Positions 36,790 to 48,814 of a stretch of 64,000 bases of DNA are shown one piece after another. Below the pieces are notes generated by a model. That model was not told the origin of the DNA. It ran no database searches and saw only the letters and a list, made by a program, of their open reading frames with translations. The position numbers were made by a program, and so were the translations under genes. Source of the DNA: Cercis canadensis (lineage: Eukaryota > Streptophyta > Magnoliopsida > Fabales > Fabaceae); NCBI GenBank assembly GCA_003255065.1, contig QAOA01004387.1, positions 1 through 64,000 on the forward strand. Direction: 5' to 3'. Numbering within the stretch: the stretch's first letter is position 1; each line of letters opens with the position of its first letter.

Positions 36790-38060
36790 TGCTCTATAAG
36801 AAATTATGAACGAGATGAAAATATTGACGGTTGAAGAAAAAGGTTTAGCGTAGTTGGGAAAATTATACTCTAGCATCTATGAAGAGGATGATGTTTTTTA
36901 CCATGAGAGAACAGTCAATCTAAGAAATCCCATTGAGTTTGATTTCCAGATCTATACCAAAACTCTTGTGCACTGTCTCTCGTAAGGGTTAATGAACTCC
37001 TTTCCACATCTATTACAAGCAATCTTGTTGCTTCGACTGTAATCCTCACCAATTTGGTTGTTATCCTTTGTTTTTACGAACTTTGTCCCTAAGCAAGATC
37101 ACGATGAAATTTTCCCCATATAGTAACATAGCATGAAGAATAGCAATAGGAGAGGAACTCAAATGGTATCGCTAATGTGGTCACTTGCATCCCTTAGTTG
37201 AATCTTTTTTTTTTTTTAATGATCATNTTTTTTTTTTTTTTTTACTGATCATTTGATGAAAACAAATAGCAAAAATATGGTACAGATTCGGAAATTAATT
37301 TTTCTTATTTGTGCTATGAATAATGAAAATGTAAATCACAAAATGATATTTTGTGTGACCAAAAAAAATTCCTTTAGCTGGGATACTAACATGCCTGTTA
37401 TAAGATCTGTTAAGCAATATAATATTTAAAATGAAATTATGCATGGATGAAGAGACATTTAAAAAATCCAATACATTATAGATACTAATTGGGGTTTGAT
37501 ATCACTTGCATCCATTAGTAGCATAGGATTTTTAGATAACCAAATATGTCCAGATAATTTATAGTTTATTCATAGATAAAGTAACTTATTTTGAAATATA
37601 TTATATCTTAACACCACTTCATTTAAAGGAAAACTTAAGTTTACAAACTTAAGTTAACACCAATCCAATGATGCAAAGAAATATTCTTGTCATCGCACTC
37701 TAGTAACTAATATAATATGAAGAATGAAATTTCACGTAGATGAAGAGAGGCATAACTTATAATATTGTGACACAAAACCCAATATTCTTTTACCAAGTCG
37801 AGGGCAAGACAACATCCCTCTTGTTGGATCTTATGCACTATAATATGTAAAATGAAATAATGCAGAAACTTAGAAATTTATCACAATATCGTTACAATAG
37901 GTCCACATTGTGACACAAAAATAATTTTCTTTGATTACATGGTGAATGAGAGCAATCCTCTTGCTAATAGGGGTATGATATCACTTGGCACTTGCATCAA
38001 TTAGTAGAATAGGATTTTAAGATAATCTATACCTTATATAAAAGCATGAATGTGGCAGAG
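36790..38060 (+). repeat. Left part of segmental duplication, copy A
   Basis: 37672-38040 matches 55688-56020 (shared 'cttgtca.cgcactct' and 'taatatgaagaatgaaattt'). 37545-37640 matches about 56035-56125 ('ttttgaaatatattatatct'). 36790-37020 matches about 56545-56870. Within this copy, 37380-37520 is itself similar to 37820-38030, so there are internal repeats. The order differs between copies. No coding sequence is seen. Confidence 0.65.
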
Positions 38061-38449
38061 TAATTTGAATTGCTAAAAGTACCCTTTTATCTTTTTAAAA
38101 CAAAATACCCCAATTAATTAATTAAAATAAAATAATATTTTTTTTGGATAAATACAAATTAAAGTACATTGTCTTTCTAGATTTATTTCCCAAACAAATT
38201 ACTTTTATTTTTTAGAAATTATTTGTTGCAATCTCCATTTAGTCAAAGAGACTTTGATATCTTGTTAAAAATTGATTCAACCTAAAAGTTTAAGTTATTA
38301 GATGAAGGCTTAGGAATGGTTTTATATCTAACACACAAGTAAAAATTGTTTTATGAGAAGGAAAATCTGTTTGGGTAAATAATTTTAACAAACAATTTTC
38401 AAAAAAAAAAATTGTTTGGATCCCAAAAGCTTATCCTCTAAATGCAGAA

Positions 38450-39368
38450 ATTACTGATCCTAATTGGTATCAGCCAGGGCTAGTCTCTCAGTTATTATGA
38501 GATGGTGTATGGCGAGAGGAACTTTTTCGAATTATCAGGAATGAAACAGGCTCTCACTCTTATATGGTCAGCTCGGATATAAAGAAGTTTCAGTATCTGT
38601 GTCCACTAAAATGCCACAGTTTCTGCTCCAGCTTCTATCTGGTCTTTAGGTTTGGTTTCTGAAAGCCCATGTAAGCTGAAACTTTTCATTTGGCGAGCGC
38701 TCCATGGCGGTTTTCCAGTTGCAGAGTGCAATTTCACAAGCGAATGGAGAATATCTAACTTGATTGCAGCATGTGAAACCGTGATTCAAAATCTCAGATC
38801 CACCTTTTCCTATAGTGCCCTATAGCCAGCGACAGATTTATGGGGCTACAGAGCACTGGTCTCTCCACGTTTCAAAACTATTTACCAAATTGCTTTGTTA
38901 AATTTGAGAGCTCCACTTTTTTAGTTTCGTCCCCATTGAGTTATTTTTAGATTTGTCACTGCCTATAGCCCAATAGGTTTAATTTGCTTTCTCCTTTAGG
39001 GCTAAGGGAAAATCTGGTGGGTGTATCCTCTTCTTTGAGTGTTGGTTAGGAATTGGTTCCTTTCTCATCTCCATAACAACCCAAATAAGAAAGAAGCTCA
39101 TTTGTCTTACTGCTTTCCTCCTATTGAGAATTTGGGAGGCTCGTAATGATAAAATCTTTAGTAGGAAATGTAGTTTAAATTTGGATTAACATGCTTTAGT
39201 TTGCCTACTTCTGCTGTTTGGGGTAGTGCGCCNGCCTACTTCTTCTGTTTGGGGTAGTGCGCCACTCTCTGTTGTGTTTTCTTTCTCCACAACCACAACC
39301 ACAACACCTTGTCATGAAAGCTTGGTTAATAAAAGCATTTAACTATCTTTGGCCCAAAAAAAAAAAGG
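38450..39368 (+). mobile_element. LINE (non-LTR retrotransposon) 3' remnant
   Basis: Broken plus-strand frames resemble the C-terminal zinc-binding (zf-RVT) end of plant LINE reverse transcriptases: 'aagctgaaacttttcatttggcgagcgctcc' reads like KLKLFIWRAL, and 'agaatttgggaggctcgtaatgat' reads RIWEARNDKIF. The sequence ends in an A run at 39357-39368, as LINE insertions do. A single N with duplicated flanks interrupts it at 39233. Stops and frameshifts show it is dead. Confidence 0.6.
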
Positions 39369-39540
39369 AAAATATTTTAAGAAGTAACTTAGTTTGAATT
39401 ATTTATTCATATATGGATTTTAACATACATTTTGTTCTTGTACTCAATGAAATTGTTTGTTCCAAAGTCAATTTGGTTGTGTAAGTCAATCAAATATAGT
39501 ATGACGAAGATTAAATAAACCGAGCAAAGTCATGCCAATA

Positions 39541-39934
39541 TTAAGCTCAAGGGAGTTGTAGCCTTGGGTTTGGGCGCTGCGGCGCCCTGGTTCTTTGCCT
39601 GGAGGGTGCTGCGGCCTCCGAGTTTCTGTCTGGAAGGGGCTGCAGCACCTTAGCTTATGTCTAGAGGGGGCTGCGGCGCCCTAGCTTCTGTTTGTTCTTT
39701 GGTTTTCTTCGCAAATAGGGGGCTGCGGCGCCCAAGTTGCTGTCTTTATCTTAAATTTGCCAAAACTTGCTCTTTTTGATACTGAAAAACACTAAAGTGA
39801 CTTCCAAGGACTTCTAATGTAAAAACTTATAATAGAAACAATAATTCATAAGAATCAAACTCAAAATACCCTAGAACAAACAATTAACAAGCTAGATAAA
39901 TACAGGATAAGTGGTATAAAACCGACTTATCATC
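39541..39934 (-). mobile_element. LTR-like fragment with GC-rich repeat units
   Basis: Read on the minus strand it starts TGATAAGTCGGTTTTATACC at 39934, an LTR-like TG start. At 39572-39735 it holds about four units of 'gggctgcggcgcccnngnttctgtct'. This array sits in AT-rich DNA and parallels in design the GC-rich array at 9723-10130. It abuts the truncated 5' LTR of the Copia element at 39935. Confidence 0.5.
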
Positions 39935-40487
39935 GGTCATCTCTTCATGCTTCAAGTTTTTCATTGTACCATATCTACTCTGTGAGAAAGTTCTTCTTTG
40001 AGGCTGAACCAAAACACTTAGGTTTTGTATCTTGGATTTCTATGGGAGAAATCCATGAGAGTGATCTCTAGTGAGTTAGAGAGAGAGAGTTCATGGTGAG
40101 CTTGAAAAACAAAAACCATGGTTGTTAAGCTTGGAGAAGCTTGAAAAAATAAACTTGTTGTAAAGCTTAGAGAAGCTTGGAAAAATAAACTTGAAGTATA
40201 GTGGAACCCCATTGACATGAGAGAAGTGGATGTAGGCATGTTAAGCCAAACTACTATAAAATCTCGGTCTAATCTTCCTTATCTTCATCTCTGATTCTCT
40301 GGATATTTCTCTGTTTTGCTCTATATGATTTGTTAAGGTATTTCGATATATTCAAATCTAGTATTTGTTAAAGAACTAGTTTGTAAGAACTGGCTCTTCA
40401 ATAAATCTATGATTTGAATAAGTTTTAAGAACAAATTTTTAACAATTCCTATTCACCTCCCTCTAGGAATAGAATCTGCAACTCTCA
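39935..40487 (+). repeat. 5' LTR, truncated
   Basis: Aligns with the 3' LTR from 48049 onward (both start 'ggtcatctcttcatgcttca') and ends 'gcaactctca' just before the primer site. The first ~601 bases of the LTR are absent; the junction abuts the GC-rich element ending at 39934. Confidence 0.85.
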
Positions 40488-40489
40488 AT

Positions 40490-40501
40490 TGGTATCAGAG
40501 C
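40490..40501 (+). other. Primer binding site (tRNA-iMet)
   Basis: 'tggtatcagagc' is the classic plant Copia primer site complementary to the 3' end of initiator methionine tRNA, two bases after the 5' LTR end. Confidence 0.9.
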
Positions 40502-40572
40502 TTTGTGCTCAATTTTTTTTTTGGTTTAACTAACCGTGAGTTAAAGATCCTATTAAGGTTGTTGCAGGTATC

Positions 40573-42232
40573 ATGAATAACCAAAATGAGTCTCCTTTCA
40601 TAAACCTCCATTCTTCAATAGAGAAAATTATCCCTACTGGAAGCAAAGAATGGAAATGTATCTTGAGGCCATTGACTATGATGTTTGACAGATAGTCAGA
40701 AATGGTATCACTCATCCTACTAAAGTAGTGGAAGGAGTTACTGTCCCAAAAGAAGAGCATAAGTTTACCATCGAAGACAAACTCAGATTCACTCTCAATT
40801 CAAAAGCAAGGTACAACATTGTGTGTGGTGTATCTGTTGCGGAATATGAGAATATTGCCTCTTGCAACACTGCAAAAGAAATGTGAGACAGACTTGTTGT
40901 CATTCATGAAGGGATAAGCCATGTTAAAGAAGCAAAGATTGATATCTATTCTACCAAGTATGAAATGTTCCACATGACTCAAGATGAGTCTCTGGATTCT
41001 TTCTTTGCTCGGTTCTTGAGTATCATCAATAGTCTAAAAGGACTTGGAATATTGTATACTCAAAAGGAACAAGTCAAGAAAATTCTGAGGTGTCTCACTA
41101 AAAAATGGGATTCCAAAGTAATTGTCTTACTTAGTTTGCAGAAACAAATGATCTTACTGTTGATGCTCTTAGAGATACTCTTGAATCACACTAGATGCTG
41201 ATCATGGAAAAGTAGAGCATGGCAAGAAAAAGAAAGAAAAGCTTAGCTCTTGCTTCAAATATTCCAGAGACTAGCACTCAAAGAGAACTAGCCTCTAGTG
41301 ATGAAGATGTAGCTTTGATGACAAGAAGAGTTCATGATATGATGAGGAAAAGAAGAGATTTTCATCGAAAGGTCACAAAGACTTCAACAAGGGAGATAGC
41401 AGCAAGGAACCCATCATTTGCTATGAGTGCAAAAGGTCAGGTCACATTAAACCTGAATGTCCAAACCTCAACAAGAAGAGGTTCTTTAGAAAGGAGAAGA
41501 AGAAGGCTATGGTGGCCACCTGGAGTGATGAAGAGTCAACATCAAAAAGTGCTAAATCAGAAGAAGAAAATTTTGCTAATCTATGTCTGATGGCAATCGG
41601 AGAAGAGTCTAGAGAAAAACGTGAGGTAAATGATCTAGACCTTGAACTCCTGCCTACTTATGATGAACTAAGTCTTGCTTTTGATGATTTGTCTTTTGAT
41701 TATAAGAAAAGACTTGCAAAAATTAATGCCTTAAAGAAAATCATAAAAGATCAAGTTAGTGTGATAGAAGAACTTGAAAAAGATAATGTTGTTTTGATTG
41801 ATAGATTTAAAGCACTTCAGCATCAAAATGACCTTTTGGAAAAAGAAAATCATTCTACTTCTTTTCTCAAAAATGAAAATGATAAATTGAAAAGAAAAGT
41901 GAATGAATTGTCTAGAGACTTAGTCAAGTTTGTTAATGGAAGAAATAATTTGAATTCTATTTTAGGAAAGCAAAGAGTAAGCAATGACAAATCTGGTTTA
42001 GGTTATGTTTAGCCTAGCACTTCAAAAGTTTCAAAAAACTCTTTTGACAAAGCTTCCCTCTCACATTCCTTTTCTAAAGGAACTTGCTCTTACTGTGGTC
42101 GTGTAGGACATTTTCCCAATGCTTGCTCTTACAAAAAACTTTGTGCTACAAGAAAGATGGTATGGGTGCCCAGAGGCACATTTGCTTATAACATGAAAGG
42201 ACCCAAAGAATTTTGGGTACCTAAGCCTCTGT
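40573..42232 (+). pseudogene. Copia gag remnant
   Basis: Begins ATG AAT AAC near 40573 and contains broken gag (UBN2-like) sequence, interrupted early by stops. Two CX2CX4HX4C zinc knuckles are seen at 41419-41460 (CYECKRSGHIKPEC) and 42085-42126 (CSYCGRVGHFPNAC), about 600 bases apart. Between them is a long charged coiled-coil-like stretch (41600-41950). The reading frame changes several times. Confidence 0.8.
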
Positions 42233-42245
42233 GATCTTATTGCAG

Positions 42246-45200
42246 GTTTGCTATCAAGCCAAGAGTGATTGTTGGTATCTGGACAGTGGCTGCTCTAAGC
42301 ACATGACTGGAGATCTTTCAAAATTTGTCTCATTCAACAGAGTGGATTTGTGATGTCTCTTTTGGTGACAATAGCAAATGTAGAATCGTCGGATTAGGTA
42401 AAATCAAAATTCCCCCTAATCTTATCATTGACAATGTCTACTTGGTTAAAGGATTGATGTATAATTTACTGAGCATAAGTCAGCTTTGTGATAAAGGTCA
42501 CAAAATCATTTTTGAATCCCCTCATTGCATTATTCACAAGAAAAATTCTGTTGATATTCTGTTTGTTGGTCAAAGATGTTCCAATGTTTATACTACTTAT
42601 GGAAATTCTTTAAAATCAAAAGAGGAAACATGTTTTTCTTCTCAAAACAACAATTCTTGGTTGTGGCATAGAAGACTTGGACATTTAAATTTTAGACTTA
42701 TTTCTAAACTTTCTAAAAAGGAGCTAGTTTCTGGTTTGCCTAAACTAGTTTTTGAAAGAAACAAGGTTTGTGCTACCTGTCAGCAAGGTAAACAAATCAA
42801 ATCATCATTCAAATCCGAGAAAGAATTGTCATTTTCTTGGTCACTTCAACTTCTCCATATGGATCTCTTTGGACCAGCATCTACATCTAGTTTAAATAGA
42901 AAGAAATATTGTTTTGTTATTGTGAATGATTTTTCTAGGTTTACATGAGTTTTCTTTCTTGCTCATAAGGATGACACCTTTGAGATTTTTGAAGGTTTCA
43001 GCAAAAGAGTGCAAAATGAAAAGGGGTTTTACTATCACCTCAATTAAAAGTGATCATGGTGGAGAATTTGAAAACAAGTTATTCCAAAACTTTTGTGAAA
43101 AGCAAGAAATCCACCATAATTTTTCATGTCCTAGAACCCTCCCAACAAAATGGTGTGGTTGAAAAGAAAAATAGAACTCTAGTTGAGATGGACAGAACTA
43201 TGTTATGTGAAAATGATTTGCCAAAATACTTTTAGGCTGAAGCTGTAAACACAACATGCTACATTTTAAATAGATGCTTGATTAGGCCTATTTTAAAGAA
43301 AACTCCATATGAGCTTTGAAAAGGAAGAAAACCTAATGTGAACTACTTTCATGTATTTGGCTGTAAATGTTTTGTGTTAAATAATGGAAAGAAGCATTGG
43401 AAAAATTTGATTCAAAATCTGATGAAGCTATTTTCTTAGGTTACTCTTTGTCAAGTAAAGCTTATAGAGTTTATAACAAAAGAACTCTTATTGTAGAAGA
43501 ATCAATGCATGTAGTCTTTGATGAATCTAATTATCTCTTGGTTTCAAAAACTCTTGAAAAAAATGAGATAGTACAGGAAAACATCAAAGAACCCTCTAAA
43601 GAAGAAAAAGACCAAGAAAAAGCAGCAATGCAAATTCCCTGTGATTAGATCCACATTAAACTGGACTTTTTAGAATCAGTTCAGGAAGAAGCCCCATAGA
43701 AAAATGTGAGAGACTCACTGCTAAAAATAACAAGAATTCTAAAAGATCATCCAATTGAAAAAGTGATTGGTGACTTGGAAATAGGGATCAGTACAAGAGC
43801 ATCTCTTCGAGACAAGCATGTAAACTTGACTCTCTTATCTTTGTTCGAGCCTACCAAAATTGGTGAAGCACTACAAGATGAAGCATGGATTATGACAATA
43901 CAAGAAGAGCTGAATCAGTTCTCAAGGAATCAAGTTTGGACTCTTGTACCTGAACCTAAAGGTCATACAATCATTGGTACAATGTGGGTTTTCAGAAGCA
44001 AGCTTGATGAAGATGGCAAAATTGTGAGAAACAAAGCAATATTAGTAGCTCAAGACTTTAATCAGCATGAATGTATAGACTTTGAAGAAACTTTTGCTCC
44101 CTTAGCTAGATTAGAAGCCATTAGAATGTTTCTTACATTTACATCTTTCAAAGGCTTTAAAGTTTTTTAAATGGATGTGAAAAATGCATTTTTGAATGGC
44201 TATATTAATGAAGAAGTGTTTGCTAAACAGCCCCCTGGTCTTGAAAATCTAGACTTCCCTAATCATGTTTTTAAACTCTCCAAAGCTCTCTATGGTCTTA
44301 AGCAAGCTCCTAGAGCTTGGTATGATAGATTCAGTGAGTTTCTCATGAAAAATAATTTTTCCTTTTAGGAAAAGTTGATACTACTATGTTCACCAAAAGA
44401 TTATCTCATAATATCATCATAGTTCATATTTAAGTTGATGACATAATTTTTGGTTCAACTAATAATGAGCTGTGCAAGAATTTTGAGACTCTAATGAAGA
44501 GTAAGTTTGAGATGAGCATGATGGAAGAACGTAAATTCTTCCTTAGACTTCAAGTGAAGCAAATTAGAGATGAAATCTTCATTAATCAGTCTAAATACAC
44601 AAGAGAACTACTCAAACATTTTGGCATGGACAATGCAAAAGGTATTTCAACTCCTATGAGTCCTGTTACAAAACTAGTTATGGACGAAAAAGGTAAATCT
44701 ATATGAGAAAAGGTATAGAGGTATGATTGGATCTTTGCTGTATTTGACTGCTAGCAGACCAGATATTATTTTCTCAGTTTGTGCTTGTACCAAATTTCAA
44801 GTTAATCCAAAGGAATCTCATTTAACTGCTATAAAAATATTTTTTTCGATATCTAATCAGTTCTGTGAGTGTTGGTTTATGGTTCAGTAGAACTAGTTCT
44901 TTCGAACTAGTTTCATATACAAATTTTGATTATGCTAGTTGTTCCATTGATCGAAAAAGCACAAGTGGAGGTTGTTAGTTTCTTGGAGGAGCATTGGTCT
45001 CTTGGCAATCTAAGAAACAAAATTCAGTTGCTAAATCAACAGCTGAAGCTGAGTACATGGTAGCTGGACTTTGATGTTTATAAATGCTTTGGATGAAACA
45101 ACAGTTGGTTGACTATGGTATTGTTCTAAACAAAATTTCTTTGTTGTGTGATAATGTTTGTGGTATCAATATTGCAAGAAATCCATTTCAGCATTTTAGG

Positions 45201-45359
45201 ACCAAGCATCATTTTCTTAAGGATCATGACATTAAAGGTGATATAGAATTATTTTATGTTAGTTTTGATTATCAAATTTCTGACATCTTTACTAAGCATT
45301 TAGCTAAAAATAGATTCTGTTTTATTATACATGAGCTAAACATGATAAACTTGTTTTGA
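42246..45359 (+). pseudogene. Copia pol remnant (PR-INT-RT-RH)
   Basis: The aspartic protease has DSG at 42282-42290. The pre-integrase zinc region reads WHRRLGHLN (near 42664) with CATC-type cysteines near 42772. Integrase keeps KSDHGGEFEN (43050 region) and NGVVE. Reverse transcriptase has DVKNAFLNG (44174 on) and a VDD motif near 44436 directly after a stop codon. RNase H ends with the typical DIFTKHLAKNRF near 45286. In-frame stops and frame changes occur near 42945, 43234, 43316, 43645, 44168, 44366, 44431, 44704 and 45073, so no functional polyprotein can be made. Confidence 0.88.
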
Positions 45360-47432
45360 TGAGATATGGTTGTTTGCATTATGTTTGTACATATGCATAT
45401 CATTTCTCTTGTCTTTCTCTGTTTGTTAAGAAAATGCTGGTTAATATTCAATTTCTCTTGGTATGCTTCTGGAAATTTGGCAAAGATATGTGAAATATTT
45501 AGACAAAATTATTTATGCCCAAAACCAGTTTTGAACCTATGAGATATTTCATTTCTGGGCTGCCAAATTTTTTAAAGGACTGTAATCTTGCTAGGCCTTT
45601 TATTTCAAAAGGATCTGGTTATCTTTCTTGGGCTGATACTGTTTCTTTAAAAGATTTCTTTCATTTCTCTTAGGCTGGTTTGTCATTAAATTGTTCTAGG
45701 CCTGGATTTCTTGGCCTACGTTTTCTAGCCTTTGGCTAAAATGCACACGTCTTTACACCGCCCTTTGCAAGCTCACCATTGTCATTCATTATATTATCTT
45801 CTTCCTCATTTGAATCTTGTCCTAATTTGTTTTATATGTTTTTCTTATTCACTTTGTACATTCTCTCTTTGTTCTTGTGTTTGCCACTTTCTTTGTTCAA
45901 CTTCCGCATTGTGTAGCAAGGCAACTAACTAATTAAGTTTTTGAATAGAAGAATAAGCTAAAGACTGATGGCTAGGTGAAAAGGCAAAGCAACTGCTCAT
46001 CCTTCCCATGCAGAACTAATATCCATTTCAGAATAATTTGAACCTATCCTTATTCCAAAATCTACTTCTTTCTTTGAAACTAAAACTGACTCAGATCAAG
46101 AACAAGAACCTAAACTGGTTCTTGAGCTTGCTCATGAGAAAGAGCCTTAACTAATTCCCTCTGAAAAGAGCAAAAAATTCTAGATGAAAATCCATAAAGA
46201 CTGCATTTTCTCCAAGGGTTAAAACCCCAAATTTGCAAGTGCTTCCACCTCTCAATTTGAAAGTAAAGCTGCTAAGGAAATCTTCAAAAAGGCTTTGAAA
46301 CCATATCAATAGCACATGGTTGATTAGTAACTTGGGAATCTAAGAATTCTTCCACCAAAGTAGTTGAGAGGATGTTTGCTAAGATATGCTGGTATGAAAT
46401 GTTGAAGCTAGATGAACCTCTGCTAGCAAAAGTAATCAGCTTATTTATGCTCATATTCAGCTTTTGCAAGGTTCTAACTCTGGCATGATCTATCTTCAAA
46501 GTTTGTGGTTGTAGTAAAAATTCTATTGATTGAAAAAGTGCTAGCTAGTGTGCTTAAATTGCCTATTATTGGGGACTGCAAGTCTGTACATAAGGTTTGG
46601 CCCTCTGATTTACTTTCTTATGATGATGCAATGACATTTCTTTGTGATTTTCCTGAGTTTAGAGGCCAAGGAAAACCTCCTTCCATACATTGCTTTGACC
46701 CCATAACCAGAACATTGGCAAAACTAGTTACTACCTAATTTCTGCCTAGAATTGGAAGTCATATGAAGAACCAATTACTCCTACCAGCTCTTCAAAGAGC
46801 AATTGTCAAGCCTGCTGACTTAGCTAATCAGATTGGAAAGCACCTCAACTATTTTCAGACTATAGTGTTTGTTTGTTCTACTAAACTACTTGCTATGGTT
46901 GAAAAAGAATTGGCCTTCACAAAGAAATAGTTGGCAGCTTTGAAAGTTTCAAAACCATATACTTCTTAGGATTATATTTCTAACTTTCATTGTGAAAGCT
47001 TCAGTTGTGCAGTTAACTTGAGTGTTCTCCAGCATTTTTATGTACTTCTTTATTTTACATATCATGCATTATGCATAAGCTCATAGTCTACTTGACTTTT
47101 GTTCATGGAGAATCTCTTGAATTTATAATAGTATCTATTTTGGTTGATATAATGCTCTGATCCCTTTATTGCTTTGATATGGTTTTTATGGTTATGTGAA
47201 CTAATTTGCTCTGATCTGGTTGATATTTTGATTCGCCTTTCTTTTTGATAATGTCATAGGGGGAGAAATTATGTAAACTAGTCTGTTTGAACTGTGTTGG
47301 TATAATTTCTTGATATTGAACAAGTCTATTGTGAAAACTCCCTTCTGCTATCTGGTTTTAGAGAACTAATTCCTCAGTTCTAGTTGGCATATATTAAAGG
47401 GGAGCTTTTCTCAAACACATTATTGTCATCAT
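45360..47432 (+). pseudogene. Extra ORF region of the Sirevirus, degraded
   Basis: Between RNase H and the 3' LTR. Stop-ridden protein-like stretches occur at about 45985-46300 (rich in E, K, P, S) and 46540-46970 (KVLASVLKLPIIGDC; later LPRIGSHMKNQL). The placement and length match the additional ORF that many Sireviruses carry. 'agggggagaaatta' near 47262 resembles the repeated polypurine-like signals of that lineage. Confidence 0.6.
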
Positions 47433-47446
47433 AAAAAAGGGAGAGA
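47433..47446 (+). other. Polypurine tract of the Copia element
   Basis: 'aaaaaagggagaga' lies immediately before the inferred 3' LTR start at 47448 and is the expected plus-strand primer. Confidence 0.75.
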
Positions 47447-47447
47447 T

Positions 47448-48814
47448 TATTAGCCCCACATGTCTCTAAACCTGTTTTGATGATAACAATAATGTCTTGT
47501 TATTTCTTATATGTGTTGTTTGTCTTGTTGCTATTAATGCGTGTTGTGTTTATAAGTTGTTATCTAGATTAGATTTGAAGTGAAGTCCTGGAGAACTTGT
47601 TCTTAAGAACCAGTTCTTGCTTGTGTAATGAGCTTCGAATCTTGTTGTTGTGGAGAAAGCTTTTCGAAAACTCTTCAGTCAAATTCAGCCTTTTAGAATC
47701 CAACTAAAAGTTGTACTAGTAAGTTTTGAAAGTTCTCTTTAGGCTGACTGGTGTGTTGTTTCCTCTTCTCAAGGAAAAACTTCACATGCTCTCTCTTAAA
47801 CAAGAACAAGTCTCCTTTCATAAAAGGACAAAAGGCCATGATGCATGATGGGCCTTGTGTCAGCCAGAGGAAAAACTTTATCCTAGCCTTTTCTGAAGAC
47901 CTCACGTGCACAAGATAGAAGATAAAAGCAAGAAGACTTTCAAGGCTTCAGTTTTATGCATGAAGTGTAAAAAGAAGAAAACATTTTAGAGAGAGAGAAG
48001 GAAGCCATTGTTGAAAGTTGAGTTCTCCATCTTCTTCTTCCTCTTCTTGGTCATCTCTTCATGCTTCAAGTTTTTCATTGTACCATACCTACTTTGTGAG
48101 AGAGTTCTTCTTTGGAGTTGAACCAAAACACTTGGGTTTTGTATCTTGGATTTCTATGGGAGAAATCCATGAGAATGATCTCTAGTGAGTTAGAGAGAGA
48201 GAGTTCATGGTGAGCTTGAAAAACAAAAACCATGGTTGTTAAGCTTGGGGAAACTTGAAAAAATAAACTTGTTGTAAAGCTTAGAAAAACTTGGAAAAAT
48301 AAACTTGAAGTATAGTGGAACCCCATTGACATGGGAGAAGTGGATGTAAGCATGTTAAGTCAAACCACTATAAAATCTCGGTCTGATCTTTCTTATCTTC
48401 ATCTATGATTCTTTGGATATTTCTCTATTTTGCTCTATATGATTTGTTAAGGTATTTCGATATATTCAAATCTGGTATTTGTTAAAGAACTAGTTTGTTT
48501 CTTCAACAAATCTATGATTTGAATCAGTTTTAANTAGTGGAACCCCATTGACATGGGAGAAGTGGATGTAAGCATATTAAGTCAAACCACTATAAAATCT
48601 CGGTCTGATCTTTCTTATCTTCATCTATGATTCTTTGGATATTTCTCTATTTTGCTCTATATGATTTGTTAAGGTATTTCGATATATTCAAATTTGGTAT
48701 TTGTTAAAGAACTAGTTTGTTTCTTCAACAAATCTATGATTTGAATCAGTTTTAAGAACAAATTTTTAACAATTCTTATTCAACCCCCTCTAGAAATAGA
48801 ATCTACAACTCTCA
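47448..48814 (+). repeat. 3' LTR (with an internal assembly duplication)
   Basis: Begins 't(a)ttagccccacatg', where the usual TG seems mutated to TA, and ends 'acaactctca' at 48814. A 221-base segment (48313-48533) is repeated almost exactly at 48535-48755 on either side of a single N, so the true LTR is probably about 1145 bases. Confidence 0.8.

Larger units (their letters stand above)
39935..48814 (+). mobile_element. Decayed Sirevirus-type Ty1-copia retrotransposon
   Basis: An LTR retrotransposon with order LTR, primer site, gag, protease, integrase, reverse transcriptase, RNase H, extra ORF region, polypurine tract, LTR. Integrase before RT defines Copia. About 2 kb of extra sequence between RNase H and the 3' LTR with a degraded ORF, two CCHC knuckles in gag and AGGGGGAGAAA upstream of the LTR point to the Sirevirus lineage. 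All ORFs carry several stops and frameshifts. The 5' LTR lacks its first ~600 bases. The two LTRs show many differences by eye, so the insertion is old. Confidence 0.85.
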
